From the NCBI GenBank assembly GCA_017463585.1, contig JAFTOX010000024.1, positions 30,760-94,759 of the forward strand: a DNA stretch of 64,000 nt, given 5' to 3'. Below the pieces are notes generated by a model that had not been told where the DNA came from, ran no database searches, and saw only the letters and a program-made list of their open reading frames with translations. Below are positions 7,976 through 16,507 of this stretch, one piece after another. Position 1 is the stretch's first letter. Every line of letters begins with the position of its first letter. The stretch comes from Rikenellaceae bacterium. Lineage in GTDB: Bacteria; Bacteroidota; Bacteroidia; Bacteroidales; Rikenellaceae. Both the position numbers and the translations under genes were made by a program.

Positions 7976-8491
7976 ATGAAACGATTACTATTAATTTTCT
8001 TCATCATTATAGCACTTTCAAATACTCTAAGTGCTCAAAATTTTGTGCCTAAAAATTATCGCTCTCTCAGCGAGTGCGGGCAGGATACCATTGCCTATTT
8101 GAAACATAATTGGGGAATAGGTACAGGTTTTCGATTTTATGAAAGAACGATTGGCGATTTCTTTGATTTCTATGATCTTCCAATAGTGGACATATTGCTT
8201 CGTTTAGGAGGCAACGAAAGACTTGTTACCGTAAGATTTTTCTTTGAGCCCGCCGAAAAGGAGTTCTCGAATCCCAAAAACTATAACAAATATCACGTAT
8301 GCTTGGAGTTAGAGAGAGGAGATAATGCCGAGGATCAGCGTCCAAGCAAGCAGATGTTAGACCCGATATTCAAAGGATTAAAACCTTATACCAACGTCGT
8401 ATATCCGTGGCGCGAGGAGTATCGAGAGTTGATGAAGGATTGGGTGCTCGAAGATGTGCAATATAATTACGGAATTTTTGGCTCTGAGTGA
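7976..8491 (+). CDS. Small secreted protein, tandem paralog 2
   Basis: 171 residues, starting at ATG 7976 (MKRLLLIFFIIIALSNTLSA signal peptide); the longer frame overlaps the upstream gene and is disregarded. It keeps the paralog pattern: YRSLSECGQDTIAYLKHNWG near the mature N terminus, TIGDFFDFYDLPIVDI in the middle and PWREEYRELMKDWVLEDV near the end. The central charged region differs from paralog 1. Probably co-transcribed with it. Function unknown; periplasmic or secreted. Confidence 0.75.
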   Translation: MKRLLLIFFIIIALSNTLSAQNFVPKNYRSLSECGQDTIAYLKHNWGIGTGFRFYERTIGDFFDFYDLPIVDILLRLGGNERLVTVRFFFEPAEKEFSNPKNYNKYHVCLELERGDNAEDQRPSKQMLDPIFKGLKPYTNVVYPWREEYRELMKDWVLEDVQYNYGIFGSE

Positions 8492-8500
8492 TTATTTTGG

Positions 8501-8530
8501 TTGAGATATTCGTATTTTTTCGTACCTTTG
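8501..8530 (+). promoter_or_regulatory. Promoter of ricT-gldH-trmB
   Basis: TTG (8501-8503), 19-nt spacer, TACCTTTG (8523-8530), 31 nt before the ricT start. Confidence 0.65.
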
Positions 8531-8560
8531 TGCGAATATGAGTTAAAGTAACCTCAACCA

Positions 8561-10117
8561 ATGGAAGATAAAATACAACATAGCGCAGAGTGCTCGACCC
8601 CCGAAATGGGTCGTGGCTGCTCGTTCTGCAACTGCACTAACGAGTGCTCGGCAACCCCGCACGAGGGTTGCTACAAGCTCCATTCGAGCGATTGGTTGGA
8701 GCAATTCCCCAATAACCTACCCGACGACATCGTCGAGGTGCGTTTCAAAAATACTCGCCGTAGCTTCTACCGCAATGTCAATAATCTGCCCCTCAAACGT
8801 GGCGACATCGTAGCCGTCGAGGCATCACCCGGACACGACATCGGTATCGTTTCGCTCACGGGCGATATGGTGGCACGTCAGATGTTCCGTATCGGCTTTA
8901 CACCGATGGGTGGCGAGTTCAAGAAGATCTATCGCAAGGCCAAGCCCTACGACATCGAGAAGTGGCAGGAGGCCATCGCCCTCGAACACGACACGATGAT
9001 CCGTTCGCGCCAGATCGCTGCCGAGATGGGTCTGAATATGAAGATCGGCGACGTTGAGTATCAGGGCGATAAGATCAAGGCTATCTTCTACTACATCGCT
9101 GACGAGCGCGTCGATTTCCGCGAGCTGATCAAGGTTTTTGCCGAGCAGTTCCGTATCCGCGTCGAGATGAAGCAGATCGGTGCGCGCCAGGAGGCGGGTC
9201 GCATTGGCGGTCTGGGCGCTTGCGGTCGTGAACTGTGCTGCGCGTCGTGGATTCCCTCGTTCTCGTCGGTTACCACCAATGCCGCACGTGTGCAGGAGAT
9301 CTCGCTCAATCCGCAAAAGCTTGCAGGTCAGTGCAGTAAGTTGAAGTGTTGCTTGGTCTATGAGTACGATTCGTACTCGGACGCACGCCGTGAGTTCCCG
9401 CGTGTGAAGGAGCCGCTGCAAGCGATGGACGGCGAGTATTTCTTGGTCAAGAGCGACATCTTGGCACGCACGATGAGTTTCAGCAGCGCACCCAACTCAC
9501 TGACCAATCTGATCACTCTGCCCATCGAGCGTGTGCGCGAGATCATTGCGCTCAATCGTCGTGGCGTGAAGGTCGATACGCTACTCAGCGAGGAGCTCAA
9601 CACAATCGAATATGAGCCTGATTATGTGAATGTTATCGGCGAGGATAGCATCACCCGTTTCGATAAGAGCAAGAAGCGTCGTGGCGGTCGCAACCGCAAT
9701 CGCAACGACCGTGACAAAGCGCCCAAGCAGACCGCCGAACAATCGCAGGAACAGCCACAAGAGCAGTCGGGCGAGCAACCTCAGGAGGAGCGTCGCGCCA
9801 ACCGCGAGCCGCGTCGTGAGGGAGGTCGCGAAAGTCGCAACAATCGCCAGCGCGATCGTCGTCAGCCACGCGAAAAACAGGCGACCGAACAGGCACAACG
9901 CATTGAAAATCAAGAGCAACCCGAACGCACCGAGAACAACAACGAGCGACAGAACAATGGCGAACGCAACTCGAATGGCGAGCGTCGCAACCATCGCGGA
10001 GGTCGCAACCACCGCAACAACCATCGTCCTCGTCGTGAGGGCGGTGAGCGCAACGGAGAGCACAACAGCAATCACAGCGAGCGCCGAACAGAGGGTGCTG
10101 CACCCAAACAGGAATAG
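8561..10117 (+). CDS. ricT: PSP1 domain protein, RicT/YaaT homolog with a long basic tail
   Basis: 518 residues. The N-terminal ~300 residues match RicT/YaaT: a cysteine-rich start (CSFCNCTNEC), the PSP1 domain (roughly residues 55-240), and a Cys cluster GACGRELCCASW followed by CSKLKCCLVYEYDSY, which in Bacillus RicT helps bind Fe-S clusters in the RicAFT complex. RicA and RicF are not visible here, so the partner is unknown. Residues from about 365 to 518 form a low-complexity tail rich in Arg, Asn, Gln and Glu, suggesting an RNA-binding disordered region; the core family lacks this. First gene of a tight run with gldH (6-nt gap) and trmB. Confidence 0.88.
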   Translation: MEDKIQHSAECSTPEMGRGCSFCNCTNECSATPHEGCYKLHSSDWLEQFPNNLPDDIVEVRFKNTRRSFYRNVNNLPLKRGDIVAVEASPGHDIGIVSLTGDMVARQMFRIGFTPMGGEFKKIYRKAKPYDIEKWQEAIALEHDTMIRSRQIAAEMGLNMKIGDVEYQGDKIKAIFYYIADERVDFRELIKVFAEQFRIRVEMKQIGARQEAGRIGGLGACGRELCCASWIPSFSSVTTNAARVQEISLNPQKLAGQCSKLKCCLVYEYDSYSDARREFPRVKEPLQAMDGEYFLVKSDILARTMSFSSAPNSLTNLITLPIERVREIIALNRRGVKVDTLLSEELNTIEYEPDYVNVIGEDSITRFDKSKKRRGGRNRNRNDRDKAPKQTAEQSQEQPQEQSGEQPQEERRANREPRREGGRESRNNRQRDRRQPREKQATEQAQRIENQEQPERTENNNERQNNGERNSNGERRNHRGGRNHRNNHRPRREGGERNGEHNSNHSERRTEGAAPKQE

Positions 10118-10123
10118 CGAGCG

Positions 10124-10564
10124 ATGTGGCGTAAGGTGTTGATAATCATAATGGCAGCCCTTATGGTCGGCTGTATTGCCGAGATTGATTCGGTGGCTAC
10201 GAGTGTCGATCCTGCGGGGTGGTATAGTGGTCAGCCCAAGTCGCTCGCCTTCACCAACGATGACACCACCGCGCTCAACACGATGAGTCTGATCGTCAAG
10301 TATGACAAGCGATTGACAAACAATAGCTTGCGACTGAACGTAACGGTCATTACGCCCGATTCGCTGACGCTGACCGAGGAGGTCAAGGTTGCCGTTCCGA
10401 TGCGTCGCGGCGATGTGAGCCGTTCGACCATTGCCGTCGAGCCGTTTCGTCGCCACGCACACCTCGCCCGAACGGGAATTTATCGTTTCGAGATCGAGCC
10501 CACGCACCCGATTTTCGGACTGACAGGCATCGGTATCGAGATCAAAAATGAAGAACAAGATTAA
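10124..10564 (+). CDS. gldH: GldH-like gliding motility-type lipoprotein
   Basis: 146 residues with a lipoprotein signal (MWRKVLIIIMAALMVGC; lipobox MVGC). The ending GIYRFEIEPTHPIFGLTGIG and the central Y-D-K-R...N-N-S-L-R-L pattern resemble the GldH family, and the position directly after a PSP1/RicT gene is where Bacteroidota usually keep gldH. In flavobacteria GldH is needed for gliding and type IX secretion, but in non-gliding Bacteroidales its role is unclear. The family call rests on weak similarity plus context. Confidence 0.6.
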   Translation: MWRKVLIIIMAALMVGCIAEIDSVATSVDPAGWYSGQPKSLAFTNDDTTALNTMSLIVKYDKRLTNNSLRLNVTVITPDSLTLTEEVKVAVPMRRGDVSRSTIAVEPFRRHAHLARTGIYRFEIEPTHPIFGLTGIGIEIKNEEQD

Positions 10565-10573
10565 ACCGCAAAA

Positions 10574-11293
10574 ATGGGAAAAGATAAACTGAGGCGTTTT
10601 GCCGAAAACCTGACATTCAAGAACTTCGTTCAACCCGAGTTCGAAGAGATATTCCACCGCGACCACCCTTTGAAGGGGCGCTGGCGCGAGGATTTCTTCC
10701 ATAACGACAACCCGATTGTGCTCGAATTGGGGTGTGGCCGTGGCGAGTACACCGTCGCTCTGGCGGCAAAATTCCCCGATCGCAATTTCATCGGTATCGA
10801 CATCAAGGGTGCGCGTATGTGGCGCGGAGCAAAGACCGCAACCGAAAACGAGATGCCCAATGTGGGTTTCCTGCGCACACGCATCGAGTTCATCAACTCG
10901 TTCTTTGCCGAGGGCGAGGTGGACGAAATTTGGGTAACGTTCCCCGATCCGCAGCTGCGTAAAGCACGCATTAAGAAGCGTTTGACGGGCCCGTTGTTCC
11001 TCGGCTATTACAGCCAATTCCTCAAAGAGGGCGCAGCCGTAAATCTCAAAACCGACTCGCAACATCTGCACCTCTACACACGCGCTGTGGCCGAACACAA
11101 CGCTCTACCGATTGAGGTGTGCGACAACGACATCTATGGCCACGGAACGGCCGACGAGGTGCTCTCGATCAAGACCGCTTACGAGACCCGTTTCCTCAGC
11201 GAGGGTCTGCCGATCACCTATCTGCGTTTCTCGCTCGGCAACCGCAAAACGTTCGAGGCTCCCGAGTTTGCTCCCGACGAGGAGTTGAGCTAA
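10574..11293 (+). CDS. trmB: tRNA (guanine-N7-)-methyltransferase
   Basis: Cytoplasmic SAM-dependent enzyme that makes m7G46 in tRNA. 239 residues, normal length. Visible motifs: SAM-binding VLELGCGRGEY (about residues 51-61), the acidic loop GIDIKGARMWRGAK, and the TrmB signature EIWVTFPDPQLRKARIKKRL (about 117-136). It lies 9 nt after gldH and is probably the last gene of the ricT operon; a strong hairpin follows at 11318. Confidence 0.95.
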   Translation: MGKDKLRRFAENLTFKNFVQPEFEEIFHRDHPLKGRWREDFFHNDNPIVLELGCGRGEYTVALAAKFPDRNFIGIDIKGARMWRGAKTATENEMPNVGFLRTRIEFINSFFAEGEVDEIWVTFPDPQLRKARIKKRLTGPLFLGYYSQFLKEGAAVNLKTDSQHLHLYTRAVAEHNALPIEVCDNDIYGHGTADEVLSIKTAYETRFLSEGLPITYLRFSLGNRKTFEAPEFAPDEELS

Positions 11294-11317
11294 ACGAGGT
11301 GTCGATCCACAAAAAAC

Positions 11318-11348
11318 AGCCTACCCTGCCACGACGGCAAGGTAGGCT
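11318..11348. terminator. Bidirectional terminator between trmB and lysC
   Basis: AGCCTACCCTGCC (11318-11330) pairs with GGCAAGGTAGGCT (11336-11348) around ACGAC, with an A-run to the left and T-rich sequence to the right, so it can serve both convergent genes. Confidence 0.85.
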
Positions 11349-11369
11349 ATTTTATTATAATCCAATTCC

Positions 11370-12626
11370 TTATTGCTTCTTACGAACGATTCGCAGCGTG
11401 GTCTGCGTGCGTTGCGAAATATAGACATTGGGCTGCTCGACAAAGCGCGCAAGCATTGCCTCCTCGTAACCACGAATCGTCAGCAACTCCATATCCTCGA
11501 TACACATCACATCGTAACCCTCGGCACGCAGTTCCGCCACCGCCTCGTCCAGACGCCACGAACGGTCAATACACAGGCTCAGATTGACCGCCGAGTTGTG
11601 GATCAGATTGGTGCGGATACGATGGCGATCGAGCAGACCGAAAATATCGGCAAAACGCTCCTCGATAATAAACGAGAGGTCGCGCGCACGCACCGTAACC
11701 AGCACCTGATTGTGCTTGACGATCAAGATCGGCACATCGATACGACGTGTCGTGCGACGAATCACCGTACCCGGCTTACGTCGGTCGCCAAACGGACGAA
11801 CATACAAAGGTATATTCTTGTTTTGCAGCGGTTTGACCGTCTTGGGGTGAATAATCGACGCGCCACTATACGATAGCTCGATTGCGTTCAAGTAGCTCAT
11901 CTCTTCGATATGGCGCGCGTCGGGAAAGATTCGCGGATCGGCATTGAGAACGCCATCGACATCTTTCCACACCGACATACTCTCAGCGTTCAGGATATTA
12001 GCCACACCCGCTGCCGAGTAGTCCGAACCTTCGCGACCGAGTGTCGAGGTCTTACCCGACGGAGTCGAGCCGATAAATCCCTGACCAATAAACAGTTTCG
12101 CGCCATCGCCCGACACAGCCTCACGCAGTGGAGCGGTCGAAGCTTCGAGGTCGATACTTGCGTCCTTATGGCGTTCGTTGGTAACGATACAGCGACGCAT
12201 ATCGACCCAACGGCACGGCACGCCCGACACGTTCAGGAACTCGGCAATGATCGTGGTCGAGAGCAACTCTCCGTAGCTGACAATGCGGTCGTACCACATC
12301 TCGGCATTTTGGACCTCGATTTGAGCCTCCGCAGCGATCTGTTCCAATTCGGCAAACAGCTGATCGACCGCCTCCAAACGGTCGGTTGTACGCAACAGTT
12401 CGCTGATCATCTGGCGGTGGTAACTCCTGAGTGCCGTGATATGCTCCATCGACAGGGGGCGATCACCCGTTTGCACACCCTCAAAAACACGTTCGAGAGC
12501 GTTGGTGGTCTTACCCATTGCCGACACGATGACGAACAACTCGCGCTCGTCCTTCACAATGGCACGCAGATTACGGACACCGTCAGCCGTCGAGACCGAA
12601 GCTCCGCCGAATTTGTAAACTTTCAC
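11370..12626 (-). CDS. lysC: Aspartate kinase, monofunctional
   Basis: Phosphorylates L-aspartate, the first step toward lysine, threonine, methionine and diaminopimelate. 418 residues. The N terminus has the family signature KFGGASVSTADGVRNL; the kinase domain continues with GKTSTLGREGSDYSAA and WKDVDGVLNADPR, the usual nucleotide and aspartate-binding regions. Residues from about 295 to the end form tandem ACT domains, which implies feedback control by an amino acid. There is no homoserine dehydrogenase fusion. asd, the next pathway enzyme, is at 38512. No clear TAnnTTTG promoter upstream. Confidence 0.95.
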   Translation of the reverse strand: MKVYKFGGASVSTADGVRNLRAIVKDERELFVIVSAMGKTTNALERVFEGVQTGDRPLSMEHITALRSYHRQMISELLRTTDRLEAVDQLFAELEQIAAEAQIEVQNAEMWYDRIVSYGELLSTTIIAEFLNVSGVPCRWVDMRRCIVTNERHKDASIDLEASTAPLREAVSGDGAKLFIGQGFIGSTPSGKTSTLGREGSDYSAAGVANILNAESMSVWKDVDGVLNADPRIFPDARHIEEMSYLNAIELSYSGASIIHPKTVKPLQNKNIPLYVRPFGDRRKPGTVIRRTTRRIDVPILIVKHNQVLVTVRARDLSFIIEERFADIFGLLDRHRIRTNLIHNSAVNLSLCIDRSWRLDEAVAELRAEGYDVMCIEDMELLTIRGYEEAMLARFVEQPNVYISQRTQTTLRIVRKKQ

Positions 12627-12660
12627 CTCTGAAAAATGCTTTAATTTATCGGTTCAACAA

Positions 12661-12698
12661 AATCTTGAATTTTGAATCTCGAATTTTGAATCTCGAAT
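12661..12698. repeat. Heptamer tract (TTGAATT/TCGAATT units)
   Basis: Five 7-nt units of the GAATTTT/GAATCTC type in the 90-nt gap between lysC and the prolyl oligopeptidase gene, both on the minus strand. Confidence 0.65.
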
Positions 12699-12716
12699 CC
12701 TCCGTTGTCGCTTGGA

Positions 12717-14849
12717 TTACTTCACAGCCTTGTACTCGTGGTCGGTATTCCAGAACAAGAACGAGTAGACGTCCGTAGCCTCGTCGATACGCTTCGAGGT
12801 CGGTTTGCCTGCACCGTGGCCTGCATTGGTCTCGATACGGATCAGCACGGGAGCCTCACCCGCCTGCGAGTGCTGCATCTGTGCCGCATACTTGAACGAG
12901 TGTGCAGGAACAACGCGATCGTCGTGATCGCCCGTAGTTACGAGTGTTGCGGGATACTCCACTCCGTCCTTGATGTTGTGCAGGGGCGAATACTTATAGA
13001 TATACTCGAACTGATCCTCGTAGTCGCTCGAACCGTACTCGACAGCCCAGCCCCAACCGATCGTAAATTTGTGATAGCGAAGCATATCCAGCACACCTAC
13101 TGCGGGCAGGCAGACTGCATACAGATCGGGACGCTGCACCTCGCAAGCACCCACCAGCAGACCACCATTCGAGCCACCGGCAATAGCCAACTTCTCAGAC
13201 GAAGTGTAACCCTCAGCGATCAGATACTCGGCAGCTGCGATGAAGTCGTCAAATACGTTCTGCTTGTTTTCGAGCATACCTGCCTTGTGCCACTTCTCGC
13301 CATACTCGCCGCCACCACGCAACGTTACCTGAGCATAGATACCGCCCTGCTCCATAAACATAATATGGTTGGGCGAGAACGAGGGGGTGTAGCTGATATT
13401 GAAACCACCATAACCATAGAGATATACGGGATTCTTGCCATCGCGTTTCATATCCTTGCGGTGAACGAGGAACATCGGCACCTGCGTACCGTCCTTCGAG
13501 GTGAAGAACACCTGCTCCGAGGTGAACATCTCGGGATCGTAGCTAACCTCGGGCTGCTTGTAGAGCGTCGTCTCGCCCGAACGCAGATCGTAAACGTAGC
13601 TCGTTGCGGGAGCCGTGAAGCCATTGACCGAGTAGAATACCGTCGTATCCTCCTTCTCGCCACCAAAGCCCGACACCGTACCGATCGCGGGCAGCTCAAC
13701 CTCGCGAATCAGCTCACCCGACATCTCATACTGACGCACCTTGTTCATCGCGTCCTCCATATAGGTTGCAACCAGCACGCCACCTACGGCACTTACCGTT
13801 TCGAGCAGCACCTTGGGATTCTCCGCAATCACGTCCTCCAAACCTGCGGGGCGCACCAGATTGATCTTCGCCAGACGGAAGTTGGGTGCAGCGTCGTTGG
13901 TCAGCACGTATGCGTAGTCGCCCTCAACGGTTACGATCGCATAGTCGTAAGCGAAACCTTCGAGCAGCGTGCGGAACTTGCGCTCGCCCTTCTTGCGATA
14001 GAGCACCTCGCTACCCGACGTACCCTCCGAAGCGTGAACAAACTGCCACTTGCCGTCGCCACTCTCCTCGCCCGAGAAGTAACGCAACGGGTGCTGAGCG
14101 TCCCAATAGATCAACTCGTCAGCACTCTGAGCGTCGCCCAACTTGTGATAATAGACCTTCTGGAATTGGTTCTGCGACGAATAGACGCCCTTTTCGGGTT
14201 TGTCGTATGCGCTGTAATAGAAACCCTTGCAGTCGGGAGCCCAACTTGCGCCCGAGAACTTCACCCACTCGATCTTGTCCGAGAGCTGCTCGCACGACTC
14301 GGTATCCATCACGCGGATCTCAACCCAGTCCGAACCTGCCGAAGCAACCGAATAGGCCATATATTTACCATCCTTCGAGAAGGCTACGGCCGACAGAGCC
14401 ACCGTACCCTCGTCCGAGAGCGAGTTGGGATCGAGGAACACCTCGCCCTCAGCGTCAAGCGAGGGCTTGCGATAGAGCACCGACTGGTTCTTCAAACCGT
14501 CGTTATAGAAGTAGTAGTACCAATCGCCGTGGCGCGAGGGCATACCCTCCTTCGGGTAGTTCCAGAGCTGAGTCAGACGCTCGCGGATCTGATCGCGGTA
14601 GGGAATCTGCGCGAGATAGTCGAACGTAACCTCGTTCTGAGCCTTTACCCACTCGGCGGTTTCGGGGGCATTGTCGTCCTCCAACCAGCGATAGGGATCG
14701 GCCACCTCAGTTCCGAAATAGTTATCAACAACCTCACCACGCTCGGTTGCGGGATAGGGTTTCAATTCGATGGTCTTGCGACCACAGCAACTGCTCATCA
14801 TAGTTGTGATGGTTAAAAGTGCCACAAGGCATACTACTAAACGTTTCAT
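12717..14849 (-). CDS. Prolyl oligopeptidase family serine peptidase (S9A), lipoprotein
   Basis: Cleaves short peptides after proline, probably outside the cytoplasm, since the 710-residue product starts with a lipoprotein signal (MKRLVVCLVALLTITTMMSS followed by CC). An N-terminal S9 segment (YPATERGEVVDNYFGTEVAD), a seven-bladed propeller and a C-terminal alpha/beta-hydrolase are in family order. The triad is intact: Ser560 in GGSNGG, Asp644 in GDHDDRVVP and His678 in NAGHGAG. A 703-codon frame on the opposite strand is a shadow of it. No operon partner. A TATTTTTG box on the minus strand (14891-14898) may be its promoter, but its -33 match is poor. Confidence 0.95.
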   Translation of the reverse strand: MKRLVVCLVALLTITTMMSSCCGRKTIELKPYPATERGEVVDNYFGTEVADPYRWLEDDNAPETAEWVKAQNEVTFDYLAQIPYRDQIRERLTQLWNYPKEGMPSRHGDWYYYFYNDGLKNQSVLYRKPSLDAEGEVFLDPNSLSDEGTVALSAVAFSKDGKYMAYSVASAGSDWVEIRVMDTESCEQLSDKIEWVKFSGASWAPDCKGFYYSAYDKPEKGVYSSQNQFQKVYYHKLGDAQSADELIYWDAQHPLRYFSGEESGDGKWQFVHASEGTSGSEVLYRKKGERKFRTLLEGFAYDYAIVTVEGDYAYVLTNDAAPNFRLAKINLVRPAGLEDVIAENPKVLLETVSAVGGVLVATYMEDAMNKVRQYEMSGELIREVELPAIGTVSGFGGEKEDTTVFYSVNGFTAPATSYVYDLRSGETTLYKQPEVSYDPEMFTSEQVFFTSKDGTQVPMFLVHRKDMKRDGKNPVYLYGYGGFNISYTPSFSPNHIMFMEQGGIYAQVTLRGGGEYGEKWHKAGMLENKQNVFDDFIAAAEYLIAEGYTSSEKLAIAGGSNGGLLVGACEVQRPDLYAVCLPAVGVLDMLRYHKFTIGWGWAVEYGSSDYEDQFEYIYKYSPLHNIKDGVEYPATLVTTGDHDDRVVPAHSFKYAAQMQHSQAGEAPVLIRIETNAGHGAGKPTSKRIDEATDVYSFLFWNTDHEYKAVK

Positions 14850-14972
14850 TTATACAGAGTTTTTACGGGTTTGCATAATGTTTCAATCTACAAAAATACA
14901 AAACCGCGCGCAAAGACGTATCATTTCCGACGAAAATTTACTAAATTTGTGGTGATAAACCATTTTTAAGCT

Positions 14973-15692
14973 ATGCCAATCACCCGTTTCGAACAGATCA
15001 CCTCGACCAATGACGAGGCCCGCAACCGCCACTACTCGCACGGCGACATCATCACTGCCGAGTACCAAACTGCCGGACGCGGTCAGCGTGGCAACCGTTG
15101 GAGCAGCGTCGAGGGCAAGAACCTGATGCTCAGCCTTGTACTCGAACCGACGTTCCTGCACGCCTCGCGCCAATTTCTGCTTTCGGAGGCCGTGGCATTA
15201 GGTCTGGTTGATACCCTTGCCGAGTTCGGAATCGGGGCGCGAATCAAATGGACAAACGACATCTATGTCGGCGACCGCAAAATCTGTGGCGTGCTGATCG
15301 AACACGATCTTCGTGGTGCGCACCTTGCCCGCACGATTGTCGGCATTGGACTGAACGTCAATCAAGTGGAGTTCGATCCCGCGCTCCCCAACCCTACCTC
15401 GATGAGTCGGCTCGCGGGACACGAGTTCGATCGTGAGGAGGTTTTGCAGACACTCGCCCGCAAGATTATGGCGCGCTACGACGAGCTTGCCGAGGGTGCG
15501 AGCGAGCAGTTGCAGAGCGACTACCACGCGCTGATCTATCGTCGTGATGAGGCGCACACCTATCGTCTGCCCGACGGCACTCCGTTCGAGGGCACGATCC
15601 GTCGTGTCGAGGCCGATGGCACGCTCATTGTTGAACACTCGGACGGCTCGGAGCGGGGCTATCTCTTTAAGCAGATTGAGTTTGTGATATAA
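14973..15692 (+). CDS. birA: Biotin-[acetyl-CoA carboxylase] ligase
   Basis: Attaches biotin to carboxylase carrier domains through biotinyl-AMP. 239 residues, so it lacks the N-terminal DNA-binding domain of bifunctional BirA. Visible motifs: GRGQRG (residues 35-40), the adenylate and biotin-binding loop, K92-W-T-N-D and KICGVLIE. A TAAATTTG box at 14942-14949 lies 24 nt upstream of the start, but no good -33 is seen. Divergent from the prolyl oligopeptidase gene. Confidence 0.95.
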   Translation: MPITRFEQITSTNDEARNRHYSHGDIITAEYQTAGRGQRGNRWSSVEGKNLMLSLVLEPTFLHASRQFLLSEAVALGLVDTLAEFGIGARIKWTNDIYVGDRKICGVLIEHDLRGAHLARTIVGIGLNVNQVEFDPALPNPTSMSRLAGHEFDREEVLQTLARKIMARYDELAEGASEQLQSDYHALIYRRDEAHTYRLPDGTPFEGTIRRVEADGTLIVEHSDGSERGYLFKQIEFVI

Positions 15693-15720
15693 TTTTTCGC
15701 GTTTTTTCGTACGGAGGGCG

Positions 15721-15750
15721 TTGCGAAATAGAAAATATACGCTATCTTTG
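15721..15750 (+). promoter_or_regulatory. Promoter of gcvH
   Basis: TTG (15721-15723), 19-nt spacer, TATCTTTG (15743-15750), 52 nt upstream of the start. Confidence 0.7.
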
Positions 15751-15801
15751 TACCTCAGCAAGAGGAGCAAACAACAATAACTTAATACCAATAAAAACAC
15801 T

Positions 15802-16179
15802 ATGAACACTCCTAACAATCTGAAATACTCCAGCGACCACGAGTGGGCACGCGTGGAGGGCGACATCTGTGTTGTCGGCATTACCGATTACGCTCAGAGC
15901 CAGCTTGGCGACATCGTTTTCGTCGATGTAACTACCGTAGGCGACACCCTCGATAAGGGCGAAGTTTTCGGCACGATCGAGGCTGTTAAGACCGTTTCGG
16001 ACGCTTTCCTGCCCGTTGGTGGCGAGGTGATCGAGTTCAACGAGGCTCTCGATGGCGATCCCGCATTGGTTAATAAGGATCCCTATGGTGAGGGTTGGAT
16101 GGTCAAGGTGAAGATGTCGAATCCCGCCGACCTCGACGAGCTGCTCTCGGCTGAGGAGTATGAGAAGATTTGCGAGTAA
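15802..16179 (+). CDS. gcvH: Glycine cleavage system H protein
   Basis: Lipoyl carrier that shuttles the methylamine group between the P, T and L proteins of the glycine cleavage system. 125 residues, standard length. Lipoylation site K63 sits in the conserved EAVKTVSD context, and [12 protein letters not shown] near the N terminus is typical. No gcvP or gcvT gene is in the window. It has its own promoter and is followed by two hairpins. Confidence 0.96.
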   Translation: MNTPNNLKYSSDHEWARVEGDICVVGITDYAQSQLGDIVFVDVTTVGDTLDKGEVFGTIEAVKTVSDAFLPVGGEVIEFNEALDGDPALVNKDPYGEGWMVKVKMSNPADLDELLSAEEYEKICE

Positions 16180-16202
16180 GCAACTCCTCTCGCAACGCAA
16201 CA

Positions 16203-16270
16203 AGCCGCGCCTTTCGGGTGCGGCTTTTGTTTTATTCAAAATTCCCGCCATTAGGCGGGTTTTGCTTTTT
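16203..16270 (+). terminator. Two successive terminator hairpins after gcvH
   Basis: First: AGCCGCGCC/GGTGCGGCT (16203-16224) followed by TTTTGTTTT. Second: CCCGCC-ATTA-GGCGGG (16244-16259) followed by TTTTGCTTTTTT. The CCCGCC...GGCGGG hairpin recurs after oxyR at 23900. Confidence 0.8.
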
Positions 16271-16507
16271 TGTATAGCCATACCTTAATGCTTTTCGCAT
16301 ACTCGCGGGCTTATATAAATTATCTACCCAACGCCCCTCAAAACGCCCCCTTTCTCATCTCGCTGATTTCCAACCACAAACAGCACACAACGAAAAATAT
16401 TTCAAAAAAATCACACTCGCATGCAACGAAAACGCCCGTTTTGGCGTCTATATAATAAAGCGCGCAAAACTGAAAACAGAAAAACACTAACAAAAACTAT
16501 CTCGAAA
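16271..16507. other. Leader region upstream of the duplicated barrel/lipoprotein cassette
   Basis: No coding frame is convincing. The region lacks an exact TAnnTTTG box. A short inverted repeat ACGCC/GGCGT (about 16432-16446) sits just before an A+T-rich stretch (TATATAATAA at 16449) about 50 nt upstream of the first cassette gene. If this is the promoter, it may use an alternative sigma factor; that is inference. Confidence 0.4.

Noticed and set aside
9581..11098. 505-codon minus-strand frame over ricT, gldH and trmB
   Set aside because: It spans three clear genes on the other strand and has no recognisable domain.
12705..14816. 703-codon open frame on the plus strand opposite the prolyl oligopeptidase gene
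   Set aside because: Its translation lacks any family pattern and is a shadow of the minus-strand enzyme, which has a complete triad and signal peptide.
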